Source: Candidatus Berkiella aquae (lineage in GTDB: Bacteria; Pseudomonadota; Gammaproteobacteria; Berkiellales; Berkiellaceae). From it: a stretch of DNA of 64,000 nucleotides. Position 1 is the first letter of the stretch; each line of letters opens with the position of its first letter. Shown piece by piece: positions 51,628 through 60,286 of this stretch. A program made the position numbers and the translations under genes. The stretch lies in NCBI RefSeq assembly GCF_001431295.2, contig NZ_LKAJ02000001.1, forward strand, positions 1-64,000, given 5' to 3'. A model generated the notes under the pieces. It saw nothing but the letters and a program-made list of their open reading frames with translations, was not told the DNA's origin and ran no database searches.

Positions 51628-51924
51628 ATGAGAAATTTAAATAAAAATGAAATTCACCAAGTGAGTGGTGCTAATACCACGGTTTTAAAATTAACCGCAG
51701 TTGAAATGGATATTTTAGTGACCCATTCAACAAGGTTCGTTGGCTCAGGAACTTATGGTGGACATCGGCTCAATATGATCATTTATGCCAATGAAATACA
51801 TGATTTAAATGATCAACTATTACCTTTTAATCTTAGTGAACCCGTCTATTATAATGGTCACAAGATCATGGCCAACGCGATTGATGGTGGCCATATCTAT
51901 AAAATATTATTTAATCAAGGATGA
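51628..51924 (+). CDS. Small protein with colicin-V-type (double-glycine-like) leader
   Basis: The 98-residue product opens with MRNLNKNEIHQVSGA. This fits the leader pattern M-R-x-L-x-x-N-E-[IL]-x-x-[VI]-S-G-[GA] of colicin V and related microcins, where C39-type transporters cut after the GG or GA. The predicted core of 83 residues is not glycine-rich, has several Tyr, Asn and His (THSTRFVGSGTYGGHRLNM, IYANEIHDLND), and matches nothing I know. It has AAGGAAGG before the ATG and ends the ABC-GNAT operon; its last 18 bp overlap the opposite ABC-F gene. No protease domain is present in the neighbouring exporter. A bacteriocin, RiPP or contact-type signal are possible; function is unknown. Confidence 0.7.
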   Translation: MRNLNKNEIHQVSGANTTVLKLTAVEMDILVTHSTRFVGSGTYGGHRLNMIIYANEIHDLNDQLLPFNLSEPVYYNGHKIMANAIDGGHIYKILFNQG

Positions 51925-53319
51925 TGGCATTGGATAATAAGTTGCACCTTTTATCGAGTTGAGGAAATGATCATCGTGCGAAACGATGATCATGGTTCCA
52001 GGATATTGATTCAAGGTTGTAATCAAATGGTTTTTTGTGGATAAGTCAAGATTGTTGGTTATTTCATCAAGCAGCAAAAGAGAAGGCATTTTTGCAGCAA
52101 TCATGGCAAGCATCAATCTTGCTTTCTCACCACCTGAAAGTGTCGTCATTGGAGCATAGACAATCTCATTTTCCTTAAAAAGAAAATCAGCAAGGTGTTG
52201 TCTCAATTTAGTCAGAGGCCAATGACATACTTTTTGTAATGCACAAAGCGGTGTACTTTCTATGGGCAAAGATTGATAATGCTGATCGTAATAGCCTATT
52301 TCATCTATTTTAGGTAATTGCCAAAATCCTGTTTTAATAACTTCTGGATCATTCATTATTGCCTTGAGTAACGTTGTTTTGCCACAGCCATTGTCACCTT
52401 GAATGAGAATACGATCATGACGATTAACCGTTAACGAGAGCCGCTCACACAGGATTTGCCTTTCATAGCCAAAACTCCCGTTATCAATGTAGACCAAAGA
52501 CGTTTTATCGCATTGTCTTGCAGGCAGCTGAAAATGGGGTGCAAGCGTTGGAATTGTTAAAGCTGCACGCTCTTGTGCTAGCACCTGTTTTTGATTAGCA
52601 ATCAAGGCTTGTCTATTAACATGGGATTTGATGTGACGAGCTGCTTTGGTTTTACTGGTAACCGTTGGCCATTTACGCTGTTGAATATTTTTTTCACCAC
52701 GTTGTCGACTTTGTGCTGCGCGCTGCTCTGCTTGCATTAAAGATTGATGACAGGCAATCTGTTGTTGACGAAGTATTTTGCGTTTTTCCTCAACGGCGTT
52801 GAGTGCTTTTGCTTGATTGTTTAAAAAATCTTGATAATTTCCGAGAAAAATTTGAATTTTCTCTGATTCAATATGCCATATCCTTTCGCAACAGGTGTTA
52901 ATGAAGGTTAAATCATGCGAAATAACAATTAAGGTGCCTTGATAGCGGTTAAGCATTTTCATTAATGAGTGGCGCTTTTTGCTATCAAGGTGATTGGTTG
53001 GTTCATCTAATAGGAGTAAATCAGGCTGTTGACGCAACGCCTGCGTTAAAGCGTGTTGGAAATGCTCACTGCCACTCATGGGATGATTATTATCAATAAG
53101 TTGTGGGACATAGCCAATAGCGAGCGCAGGAGGGAAGCGGATCTCGCCTTGAGAGGGAAGGGAATTTCCAGCAAGCATTTGTAATAAGCTGCTTTTGCCT
53201 GCGCCATTGGGGCCTACAATCGCAATTCGATCGCCTGGGTTAATTTGCGACGAAAATTCAGAAAAACAAGTTTTATGGGGGAAAACAAGTGCAATTGCTT
53301 GTAATAAAATCGGATGCAT
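51907..53319 (-). CDS. ABC-F family ATPase (translation factor/antibiotic resistance type)
   Basis: The 470-residue product has two ABC domains and no membrane part. Domain 1 has Walker A GPNGAGKSS and DLLLLDEPTNHLD, but a degenerate signature (MSGSEHF). A charged linker follows (about residues 165-240). Domain 2 has GDNGCGKTT, TLSGGEKARLMLA and LLLLDEITNNLD. ABC-F proteins bind the ribosomal E site and rescue stalled or drug-blocked ribosomes. At 470 residues it is shorter than EttA or Uup. Its mRNA leader may contain an attenuator (see 53320-53400). The in vivo role is unknown. Confidence 0.9.
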   Translation of the reverse strand: MHPILLQAIALVFPHKTCFSEFSSQINPGDRIAIVGPNGAGKSSLLQMLAGNSLPSQGEIRFPPALAIGYVPQLIDNNHPMSGSEHFQHALTQALRQQPDLLLLDEPTNHLDSKKRHSLMKMLNRYQGTLIVISHDLTFINTCCERIWHIESEKIQIFLGNYQDFLNNQAKALNAVEEKRKILRQQQIACHQSLMQAEQRAAQSRQRGEKNIQQRKWPTVTSKTKAARHIKSHVNRQALIANQKQVLAQERAALTIPTLAPHFQLPARQCDKTSLVYIDNGSFGYERQILCERLSLTVNRHDRILIQGDNGCGKTTLLKAIMNDPEVIKTGFWQLPKIDEIGYYDQHYQSLPIESTPLCALQKVCHWPLTKLRQHLADFLFKENEIVYAPMTTLSGGEKARLMLAMIAAKMPSLLLLDEITNNLDLSTKNHLITTLNQYPGTMIIVSHDDHFLNSIKGATYYPMPSSLIK

Positions 53320-53395
53320 GAATAATCTCTCATTCTGTTTTACCCCTTGGGGTATTGAAACGTGTAACAGCTATTTAATGAGAGAGGTGATTCAT
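53320..53395 (-). promoter_or_regulatory. Candidate translational attenuator for the ABC-F gene
   Basis: On the minus strand, TCTCTCATT (53377-53385) in the leader ORF is the exact complement of AATGAGAGA (53326-53334), which contains the GAGAG likely used as ribosome binding site 7 bases before the ABC-F ATG. A further palindrome TACCCCAAGGGGTA (53341-53354) lies in the loop. Pairing would hide the ribosome site; a ribosome stalled on the leader would free it, as in ermC-type control. The idea rests on sequence alone. Confidence 0.5.
53375..53395 (-). CDS. Possible leader peptide MNHLSH
   Basis: ATG AAT CAC CTC TCT CAT TAA, six codons and a stop, begins 76 bp before the ABC-F start. A GGAG lies 11 bases upstream. 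Its last codons form one arm of the stem that covers the ABC-F ribosome site. Leaders of this size are known before resistance-type ABC-F genes in other bacteria. Confidence 0.4.
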   Translation of the reverse strand: MNHLSH

Positions 53396-53514
53396 GATAC
53401 GTTATGCTCCGATTTTACGCAGATGTGAATATTTTTAGTACACCTTTGTAAAAAAATCAAGTATTTTGTATTTTTGGCGATATAAAGAGCAAAGAAGCCG
53501 TATGGTTTGGGGTC
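53396..53514. other. Divergent spacer between ABC-F leader and APH kinase
   Basis: 119 bp, AT-rich, presumably with promoters for both directions. I could not assign boxes with confidence. Confidence 0.3.
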
Positions 53515-54426
53515 ATGGCAAAAAATTTTCCATCACAATTACTCTCAAATATTGTCAAAGTGCATGGCAAGGTTGGAGAAGAATGGCTTGCCTCTCTTAA
53601 TGAGAGAGTTGATCATTTTGCTAAAATATGGGGTTTGACGCAATTAAATGCATTATCTCCTTTAACTTATCATTATGTATTAAGCGCCCATAAAAAAGAC
53701 TATGCACAGCCAGTGGTTTTAAAATTAGGCGTTCCCAATCCAGAATTATCAAGAGAAATATCCGCATTGAGACAGTATCATGGAAAAGGTGCTCCTTTAT
53801 TAATTGAACATGATGCAAAACAAGGCGCTTTGCTCATGGATGCCGTTGTGCCAGGGACGACCTTAAAAAGCTATTTTCCTTTGCATGAAGCAGCAACGTT
53901 GCCTATTGTCGCTAAAGTCATTCAACAATTACACCTTGTTAAAATGCCAGACAGTACTGATTTTGTAACGATTCAACAATGGCATCGAAGTTTAATGCTT
54001 GCAAAAGCTTCAACATTCATACCCGAAGACATATTGGCGCAAGCACAACAATTGTCAGAGCAATTAATTGCAACGCAAACAAAAACCGTGTTATTGCATG
54101 GTGATTTACATCATGACAATATTTTAGTTGGTAAAAATAATACCTGGCTTGCAATCGATCCTAAAGGAATTATTGGCGATCCTACTTATGAAGTGGGTGC
54201 CTTCATTCGTAATCCTATCCCCCAATTATTGCAACAAAGTGATGCAAAGGCCATTATGCGCCAACGAATTGCAGGCTTAGCCAGTATTTTAAAATTCGAT
54301 CCGGATAGGGTTATCCAGTGGGCTTTTGTTCAAGCCGTCCTCGCTGCTTGTTGGTCTATTGAAGAAAATGATAAGGCTAGTGCGGATTACTTCATGCGTT
54401 GTGCTAAGTTTTTAAAACATGGCTAA
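53515..54426 (+). CDS. Aminoglycoside/hydroxyurea kinase-like (APH(6)/StrB-type) phosphotransferase
   Basis: The 303-residue product has the APH-fold catalytic loop LLHGDLHHDNILVG (about residues 194-207) and the metal site LAIDPKGIIGDPTYEVGAFIRNP. These match the family that includes streptomycin 6-kinases and hydroxyurea kinases. The N-terminal lobe has VLKLGVP with the nucleotide-binding Lys. The real substrate may not be an antibiotic; environmental members are poorly known. It is probably monocistronic. Confidence 0.78.
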   Translation: MAKNFPSQLLSNIVKVHGKVGEEWLASLNERVDHFAKIWGLTQLNALSPLTYHYVLSAHKKDYAQPVVLKLGVPNPELSREISALRQYHGKGAPLLIEHDAKQGALLMDAVVPGTTLKSYFPLHEAATLPIVAKVIQQLHLVKMPDSTDFVTIQQWHRSLMLAKASTFIPEDILAQAQQLSEQLIATQTKTVLLHGDLHHDNILVGKNNTWLAIDPKGIIGDPTYEVGAFIRNPIPQLLQQSDAKAIMRQRIAGLASILKFDPDRVIQWAFVQAVLAACWSIEENDKASADYFMRCAKFLKHG

Positions 54427-54477
54427 TGCTATTATTATACCATTATCAAGTTAGTCCTTATCTCTAGAGGTGAGCTC

Positions 54478-55413
54478 ATGCAACAGTTTCAACATATTTT
54501 ATTTGTGAGTCATGGCATAGAACATGATCTCAATGCAATGAAACAAGCACTGAGCCTTGCCCATAATAATCAAGCACAACTGAATATCCTTATTGTGACT
54601 CCCCCTTTTCCTCGGGCGTTAGATGCTTATAAAACGGCTTATCAACAGGCGCTGGTTGAAAAATTACAAAAATCTGCGATATCACTTCAAGCAGAACTCG
54701 GTATTCATATATCCCAAGCTATCGATATTGCTTTTGAAACAACCAAGCCACAAGAAATTCATATTATTCAACGAGTCATTCGTGAGGGATATGATTTACT
54801 GATCAAGGCAGTTGAATCCAATGATGAGAATGAAGGATTCAAAGCATTAGATATGGAATTAGTTCGAAAATGCCCATGCCCTGTTTGGCTATTTCGTGCT
54901 CGCAACCCATTGTTAGAAACGGCACGAGTTGCCGTTGCGATTGATCCAGAGATCGAAGAAAAAAGAGAAGAAGAGCTTTCGATTAAATTATTGCAAGTTG
55001 CTGATTCATTGTCGGCCACTTTAAAATCTGAACTTTCAATCATTACCTGTTGGGACTACCCCTTAGAAAATACCTTGAGAAACAGCCCATTTATTGGGAT
55101 AGAGCCAGAACATATAGAAACGATTGTGCATGAACAAGATATTAATCATCGAAAATCGCTAGATTTCTTAATTAATCAAGCAAATCTGGTAGGGCCGATG
55201 CAGATATATCATAAAAGAGGGTTGCCAGACATGGTGATCCCACAATTAATAACCGAGCTCAATATTGATGTTTTAATCATGGGTACGATTGGACGAACTG
55301 GGATCCCAGGCTTCATTATTGGCAATACCGCTGAAAATGTCTTGCAAAAAATTAGCTGCTCGTTACTTGCCTTAAAGCCAAATGGTTTTATTTCTCCCGT
55401 CAAATCTAGTTAA
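54478..55413 (+). CDS. uspE: Tandem universal stress protein, UspE-like
   Basis: The 311-residue product consists of two Usp domains (about 1-145 and 150-305), as in E. coli UspE (316 residues). The second domain ends in the nucleotide-site-like LIMGTIGRTGIPGFIIGNTAENVLQKISCSLLALKP. UspE-type proteins respond to stress, stationary phase and iron or motility control. The start ATG is preceded by GAGGTGA. The name rests on the tandem layout and length. Confidence 0.85.
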   Translation: MQQFQHILFVSHGIEHDLNAMKQALSLAHNNQAQLNILIVTPPFPRALDAYKTAYQQALVEKLQKSAISLQAELGIHISQAIDIAFETTKPQEIHIIQRVIREGYDLLIKAVESNDENEGFKALDMELVRKCPCPVWLFRARNPLLETARVAVAIDPEIEEKREEELSIKLLQVADSLSATLKSELSIITCWDYPLENTLRNSPFIGIEPEHIETIVHEQDINHRKSLDFLINQANLVGPMQIYHKRGLPDMVIPQLITELNIDVLIMGTIGRTGIPGFIIGNTAENVLQKISCSLLALKPNGFISPVKSS

Positions 55414-55433
55414 TGCTCAATCGCGCAGCTTTA

Positions 55434-55448
55434 TACTTCAAGTCATGC
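55434..55448. repeat. Dispersed repeat, partial copy 2
   Basis: TACTTCAAGTCATGC is the exact reverse complement of the right arm at 28989-29003. Only the 15-base arm is shared, so this is a partial copy in the spacer between uspE and the next gene. Confidence 0.5.
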
Positions 55449-55485
55449 TTTGAATATGGCACAATGCTGCCCTTAAAGATTTCTG

Positions 55486-56427
55486 ATGAGAAGCAAAATG
55501 AGCAATATCTGGGATAAAACAATCGATATCCATGAAGGACTGGTACGTCATCTGTTAAAAGAACAGTTTGCTCTAACGGTAGAAAACTTTTCGATACTGG
55601 GTGAGGGATTTGATAATAGTGCATTTTTAATTAACAATGAATGGGTCTTTCGGTTTCCCCATCGTAAAGAAGCTTATCATCCTATGCTAAATGAGATCAT
55701 GTTGCTGCCCTATTTTAAAAAGCACTTATCATTTGCGTTACCTGATTTAACTTATATTGGCCAAGCAACCAGCGAATATCCGTATCCATTTGCAGGATAT
55801 AGACAACTATCAGGGCAATTTTTGTGTCAAGCGCAACGCCCTTTCGTCAAAGATCATCACTTCGCGAGCTCACTGGGCCAGTGGCTAAAAGAATTACATC
55901 AGTTACCTATCCTTTCTGAACATGAAAGTAAGCTTGAAGGTGATCAAGGCTGGCGTTTAGATATTACAGGACGAATTGCGAAGATTGCTGATACCTTAGA
56001 ACAATATGGTGATTATTTTTTAGCAGCAGGATTAGATGCGACGCAGATTAATGAATGTATGCATTCATTTGAACACCTGCACATTTTTGATTCCCAAAAA
56101 GTTTATTTACATGGTGATTTATATGCAAAGCATATTATGGTCACTCAAGAGGGTAAGCCGCTTGGATTGATTGACTGGGGTGATACGCATATTGGTCATC
56201 CAGCCATCGATTTATCAGTAGCTATCATGCTATTTGAACAAGAAGCACTACAAGCTTTTTTTGATACCTATGGGGCGGTCGACCATGCGCTCATCGACAT
56301 CGCTATATTTAGAGCATTAAGTCACGCGGTGGTTGCTTATGCCTATTTCTGCCAGATCAATGATTTTTCAACAATGTGGTGGACTGAAGCGGCTATTCGG
56401 AATGCGTTGCACTTGCTTACTTCATAA
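55486..56427 (+). CDS. APH-fold phosphotransferase family protein
   Basis: The 313-residue product has the catalytic loop VYLHGDLYAKHIMV and the metal site LGLIDWGDTHIGHPAIDLSVAIM, both typical of the aminoglycoside phosphotransferase/choline-kinase fold, and an N-lobe with WVFRFPHRKEA. Similar proteins are annotated as macrolide 2'-phosphotransferase-like; the substrate is open. An internal ATG at 55498 is an alternative start with AGAAG in front. Its end overlaps the convergent CapA-like gene by 11 bp. Confidence 0.82.
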   Translation: MRSKMSNIWDKTIDIHEGLVRHLLKEQFALTVENFSILGEGFDNSAFLINNEWVFRFPHRKEAYHPMLNEIMLLPYFKKHLSFALPDLTYIGQATSEYPYPFAGYRQLSGQFLCQAQRPFVKDHHFASSLGQWLKELHQLPILSEHESKLEGDQGWRLDITGRIAKIADTLEQYGDYFLAAGLDATQINECMHSFEHLHIFDSQKVYLHGDLYAKHIMVTQEGKPLGLIDWGDTHIGHPAIDLSVAIMLFEQEALQAFFDTYGAVDHALIDIAIFRALSHAVVAYAYFCQINDFSTMWWTEAAIRNALHLLTS

Positions 56428-57556
56428 TGCATTCTGGATTGGTAACAATAGGTAGTGAAAATAATGCATGATCAAATGGGATAATCGGTGCATATAATGA
56501 TTGAAAATATCGATTAAATTGCTCTTGAGAGAGGGCATTGATCTGAATGTTGTCAATACCACTGCGATTGTTCATATAAATAGGCACAAAACGTACACCA
56601 TTGATAATCGTTTGTGTGGGTGTCTTGGTAAAACCTAGCAACAGTACCATGCTGCTGCGATTTTTAGGGGAACCTTGATAGCTGACGAAGTTTCCTAATG
56701 AATAGCTGATTAACGTTTGACGTCCATCGTTGGTAGAAAAGGTTTCAACGGGTTGTAATACATGAGGATGTGAACCAATCACCGCGCTGGCGCCAGCATT
56801 TAAGACGTCCTTTGCAAATTCCTTTTGTGCACGATTAGGAAAGGTTTGATATTCTTCGCCCCAATGCGGCGATACAATAATAATATCAACTTGTTTCTTC
56901 AGATCACGGATCGTATTAATCATCGTGCTTCGATCAGCACTATGGTAGCAATTAAATACTTGATGATGTTTATCAGGGATCCCATTGGTGTGTTCAGCAC
57001 AAGCAAGCCACGCAATTTTAAATCCTTTGCGCTCTAGAAGAGTATACCAGCTTGTTGTGGCATTCTTGGCTTTTGCTCCAATATGTGCAAGCTGGTGTTG
57101 ATCTAAAGTTTCAATCGTTTTATCAATGCCTAATGAGTCACGATCAAGAATGTGATTATTGGCATTCGAAACAATATCAAAGCCAGAGGTTTTAAGCGAA
57201 GCCGCAACACTGGGATGATAATTAAAAGAAGGGAAACGAGAAAGAAAATAAGTTTTCCATAGCAGTGGATCAGCTACTTGCTGCCCATTAGGCAATAATC
57301 CAACCCCAATTGGCCCTTCTAAATTACCATAAGTGATATCAGCAGCTTCAAAGTAAGGTATAAGATCAGGCCATAAACTGGCAAAACCGTGATCGGCGGC
57401 CTTTCGCTGTAAAGGATAGTGAAACAACAAATCGCCCACCGCAGCAATGGTGAGTTGTTTACCCTTATCACAGGCATGGGGAAATTGTAGGGCTTCACGA
57501 GCCAAAGAAAATGAACAATGAAAGCACAATAATGCTAGGCAGGCTATGGTTTTCAC
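56417..57556 (-). CDS. CapA family metallophosphatase-like protein
   Basis: The 379-residue product has a signal peptide (MKTIACLALLCFHCSFSLA) and the CapA/PgsA calcineurin-like fold. Its motifs are AVGDLLFHYPL, YGNLEGPIG, SNANNHILDR, SPHWGEEYQTFPNRAQ and GSHPHVLQPVE. The prototype CapA takes part in poly-gamma-glutamate capsule export; many relatives have no capsule genes, as here. It is exported or periplasmic. It is the last gene of the minus-strand cluster, 50 bp after an APH-fold kinase. Confidence 0.88.
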   Translation of the reverse strand: MKTIACLALLCFHCSFSLAREALQFPHACDKGKQLTIAAVGDLLFHYPLQRKAADHGFASLWPDLIPYFEAADITYGNLEGPIGVGLLPNGQQVADPLLWKTYFLSRFPSFNYHPSVAASLKTSGFDIVSNANNHILDRDSLGIDKTIETLDQHQLAHIGAKAKNATTSWYTLLERKGFKIAWLACAEHTNGIPDKHHQVFNCYHSADRSTMINTIRDLKKQVDIIIVSPHWGEEYQTFPNRAQKEFAKDVLNAGASAVIGSHPHVLQPVETFSTNDGRQTLISYSLGNFVSYQGSPKNRSSMVLLLGFTKTPTQTIINGVRFVPIYMNNRSGIDNIQINALSQEQFNRYFQSLYAPIIPFDHALFSLPIVTNPECIMK

Positions 57557-57606
57557 ACCTTTTTATCGGCACGCTTTGCTTCTTTATATACCGCATGAAT
57601 GAGCAG

Positions 57607-58587
57607 TTATACAATGACAATGTCTTCTAATAAACGTTTAACATCCTTCTTCATATTAGGACGAGTTTGATGGCGATTATCGTAAAGGAGGCTGAGCAAA
57701 CAAATCAATTCTTTTAATTTAATGCGGGTTTGCCAATGCGCTGGTAAAGATTCTGCTTTATCTTCAATGCCTTGAATAAACGAATCTTGATAGATGCGAG
57801 GTAATCGATGGCTATAACGAAGAAAGAGCCCCATATCTAATAAATAAGAATCTGCTAATGCAAATTCCCAATCCAGCAAAGCAGCAATTTGATAAGTATC
57901 GTTATGCTTTTTGACTAAGATATTACTAGGATCGAAGTCAGCATGGGTTAAGTTTGCTTTGGTTTGATCCAATAATAAGAACGCATGTTCCTTAATATAA
58001 TCCGCTAGTGCTTGAAGCAAAGAATCTCCTAAATAATGAGCAATGATGGGTTCATTGCAACAGAGATTGAATAGTGCATCTAAAGTATGGTCAGCACTAA
58101 AAGGTTGAATGCTTAAATCGGGATTAAAAAAACCGGCTTGTTGAAATGGAATATGTCGTAACTGATTCAAAAGCTTGCCAGCACTGAACGCACATTCGAC
58201 TATATCCGTTGTGCTGCCCTTAACTATCACATCGCGCATTAATTCACCTTCTACCCATTCCATAATGGCATAGGGATAGGCTAGGTTTTTAAAAGAGCTA
58301 TCAGTATAGTGAATTTTTGGGATAGGAATTTTGTCCTGAACAAGTTGATGAATTTGGATTTCACGTGAAAGAGCAAATTGATCACGTAGATAAATGCGAA
58401 GCAATACAGTGAGCCCCGAGCGAAAGATGACTTTGTAATTAGCATTGGCACAGCCGCTGCCCATCAAAAAGCAAGATTGTATCGGCTCCTGAGTAAAAGG
58501 TGCGAGCAAAGCAAGCAATTCATCATCTTTGATAAAGAAGGTTTCACTTGCTCGTTCCCAATCTATTTTGAATAGAGATGTATTCAT
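57607..58587 (-). CDS. APH-fold phosphotransferase family protein
   Basis: The 326-residue product has an N-lobe with VLLRIYLRDQ, then YAIMEWVEGELM (hinge), the catalytic loop LTHADFDPSNILVKK (about residues 209-223) and ALLDWEFALADSYLLDMGLFLRY. It belongs to the same superfamily as the two plus-strand kinases but is clearly a different member. It lies 12 bp after the histidine phosphatase gene, so the two may act on one pathway. The substrate is unknown. Confidence 0.82.
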   Translation of the reverse strand: MNTSLFKIDWERASETFFIKDDELLALLAPFTQEPIQSCFLMGSGCANANYKVIFRSGLTVLLRIYLRDQFALSREIQIHQLVQDKIPIPKIHYTDSSFKNLAYPYAIMEWVEGELMRDVIVKGSTTDIVECAFSAGKLLNQLRHIPFQQAGFFNPDLSIQPFSADHTLDALFNLCCNEPIIAHYLGDSLLQALADYIKEHAFLLLDQTKANLTHADFDPSNILVKKHNDTYQIAALLDWEFALADSYLLDMGLFLRYSHRLPRIYQDSFIQGIEDKAESLPAHWQTRIKLKELICLLSLLYDNRHQTRPNMKKDVKRLLEDIVIV

Positions 58588-58599
58588 TTTGATTTATAG

Positions 58600-59400
58600 C
58601 TATATTAATTTCAGAGGTTCAGCGTGCGGCATGATATAAGATGTACCATCTGATTTTTTTCCATCAAATGCAAGATAATCTTCATTCTCCACAAAATTCC
58701 CTTTGCCTAACAAAATACAACATGCAGCACCAAACATAGAATGTGAAAATAAGATTATTTTTTTATGAGTATAGTTACTTTCTAACCATTGTAGAACCCT
58801 GGCTGCTCGTACAAGAAGATTACAGAAACTTTCTGCAACTTGATACTTTCCAGAGCCATTGAAGCCGGAACTTTTGATTAAAGCATTTTGATCTTTGTAA
58901 AATAAATGGCAAGCATCATCATCATCCAAATCGCAAATGCGGCGGTTATCCCAAGATCCAAAGGATAATTCTCTTGAATCATTTAAAACATGGTATTTAT
59001 GCCATAAATTATAACGTTCTATCAATGGAATACCTGTCTCTTTGGCTCTTGCAAGTGGACTATGAAAAATAATATCGGGTTCCCATCCCCGGTTTAAAAA
59101 TTGCTGCTCAATGTTATTTGCAGCGTTAATGGCTTGTTGTTTGCCAAGTTCGGTAAGCTGATTGATTTGTTCATCAACATCCCCTTGATATATTCGATGT
59201 GCATAATTTTTGATATTAGTGGCGACCATTTCTTTATCAATTGTGCCAAAAGAAGAAATTTGACCGCAATTGCCAAAGGTTTCTCCATGTCTTATAAATA
59301 CCAATTCAAAGTTTAAATGAAAGGGAGTGAAATGTTTGGCATATCTTAAATGACCTCTTGCGGCATCTACTAGCAATCCAAGTTGATGCATCGTATCCAT
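58600..59400 (-). CDS. Histidine phosphatase superfamily protein
   Basis: The 266-residue product has the catalytic motif LVFIRHGETFGN (His nucleophile, about residue 38), FHSPLARAKETG, the Glu in DSRELSFGSW and the second His in IILFSHSMFGAACCIL. These define branch 1 (phosphoglycerate-mutase-like) phosphatases. The start ATG is preceded by AGGAG. It sits directly after the ankyrin/TPR gene (11-bp gap) and before the kinase. In a few organisms mannitol-1-phosphate phosphatase is a histidine phosphatase, which fits the mannitol-dehydrogenase-like gene upstream, but that link is inference. Confidence 0.85.
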   Translation of the reverse strand: MDTMHQLGLLVDAARGHLRYAKHFTPFHLNFELVFIRHGETFGNCGQISSFGTIDKEMVATNIKNYAHRIYQGDVDEQINQLTELGKQQAINAANNIEQQFLNRGWEPDIIFHSPLARAKETGIPLIERYNLWHKYHVLNDSRELSFGSWDNRRICDLDDDDACHLFYKDQNALIKSSGFNGSGKYQVAESFCNLLVRAARVLQWLESNYTHKKIILFSHSMFGAACCILLGKGNFVENEDYLAFDGKKSDGTSYIMPHAEPLKLI

Positions 59401-59410
59401 GACATGTCTC

Positions 59411-60286
59411 CTATTCGACGATAAAGCGACTAAAGTAATGTTCTTCTACTTCTTCGCATAAATATCCTGATAAATTGCTACGATAATTTGCTAAATCTTG
59501 ATGATCGGATAAATTTTTGATCTGAATTTTGCTGTGGGTGGTGACAGCCAATTGATAGTTTTGAATAGCATCTTCCCATTGCTTATTAGCACAATAAAGC
59601 CGTCCTAGACTGTTGTGAAAAAACGCAAGTTCTTTCAGATCATCCGGTTGTTTATTTGTGATAGCATTATACTGGATGATGCTTCGTTGATACGCCTGTA
59701 TGGCTAATTTATAGAGTTTGTATTGAGCGAGGTAAAAGCCAGCAAAGTAATAGTATCTCCCAATCCGTCTATGGTTATTATCACTAGAATTTGAAATGTT
59801 CGATTTAATAATCGTCTCTATCGTGGCTGTTTCGAAGAGTGAATGAATTACTTTGGCAGACACAAGCGGAGACAACAATAGATAATATAAAAGACTTAAA
59901 CCATCTGATGTTCTAAACCCTTCATCTCGATAATCGAGTTTGTGAGAATGCTCATTGAGCAACATATTGACATGTCGCTCTTGAGTGCCATCTTCAAATA
60001 GAGCAAATATATTATTTTTTTTAATATATTTAATGAAAGATAATGTATGCTCCTTTTCATAAAAAAGTACACACCAACTCAATAAATTGCAATCTTTGCT
60101 CTGAGAAACATTCGGGCGGTGCCCGCTTTCAAGCAAATGAGATAATGCCGCTTTATTTGCATGTAATGACGCAATTGAAAGCAAACTTAGTGGATATGTC
60201 GATTCAGTATCCTCAATGTTAGACCTGTTGAGTATAAAATCGTTTCCTTGAAATGAGTGATTCATTTTGGTATTGATAGTTTTCAT
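59411..60286 (-). CDS. Ankyrin-like and TPR-like repeat protein
   Basis: The 291-residue product has an ankyrin-like start (SLLSIASLHANKAALSHLLESGHRPNVS then LLSWCVLFYEK, about residues 32-80). TPR-like repeats follow (YYFAGFYLAQYKLYKLAIQAYQRSI, FFHNSLGRLYCANKQWEDAIQNYQLAV, about 195-265). Both are protein-binding folds; there is no catalytic site. Its start overlaps the upstream gene by 68 bp (44 bp if the ATG at 60262 is used), so it is co-expressed. Such proteins are common among intracellular bacteria, but a scaffold for the neighbouring enzymes is equally possible. Confidence 0.65.
   Translation of the reverse strand: MKTINTKMNHSFQGNDFILNRSNIEDTESTYPLSLLSIASLHANKAALSHLLESGHRPNVSQSKDCNLLSWCVLFYEKEHTLSFIKYIKKNNIFALFEDGTQERHVNMLLNEHSHKLDYRDEGFRTSDGLSLLYYLLLSPLVSAKVIHSLFETATIETIIKSNISNSSDNNHRRIGRYYYFAGFYLAQYKLYKLAIQAYQRSIIQYNAITNKQPDDLKELAFFHNSLGRLYCANKQWEDAIQNYQLAVTTHSKIQIKNLSDHQDLANYRSNLSGYLCEEVEEHYFSRFIVE

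Noticed and set aside
58359-58370. TTTCACGTGAAA, a parS-like core
   Set aside because: The core 12 bases match, but the outer bases (GA...GA) do not fit TG...CA. It lies inside a kinase gene far from the origin; chance or a very weak site.
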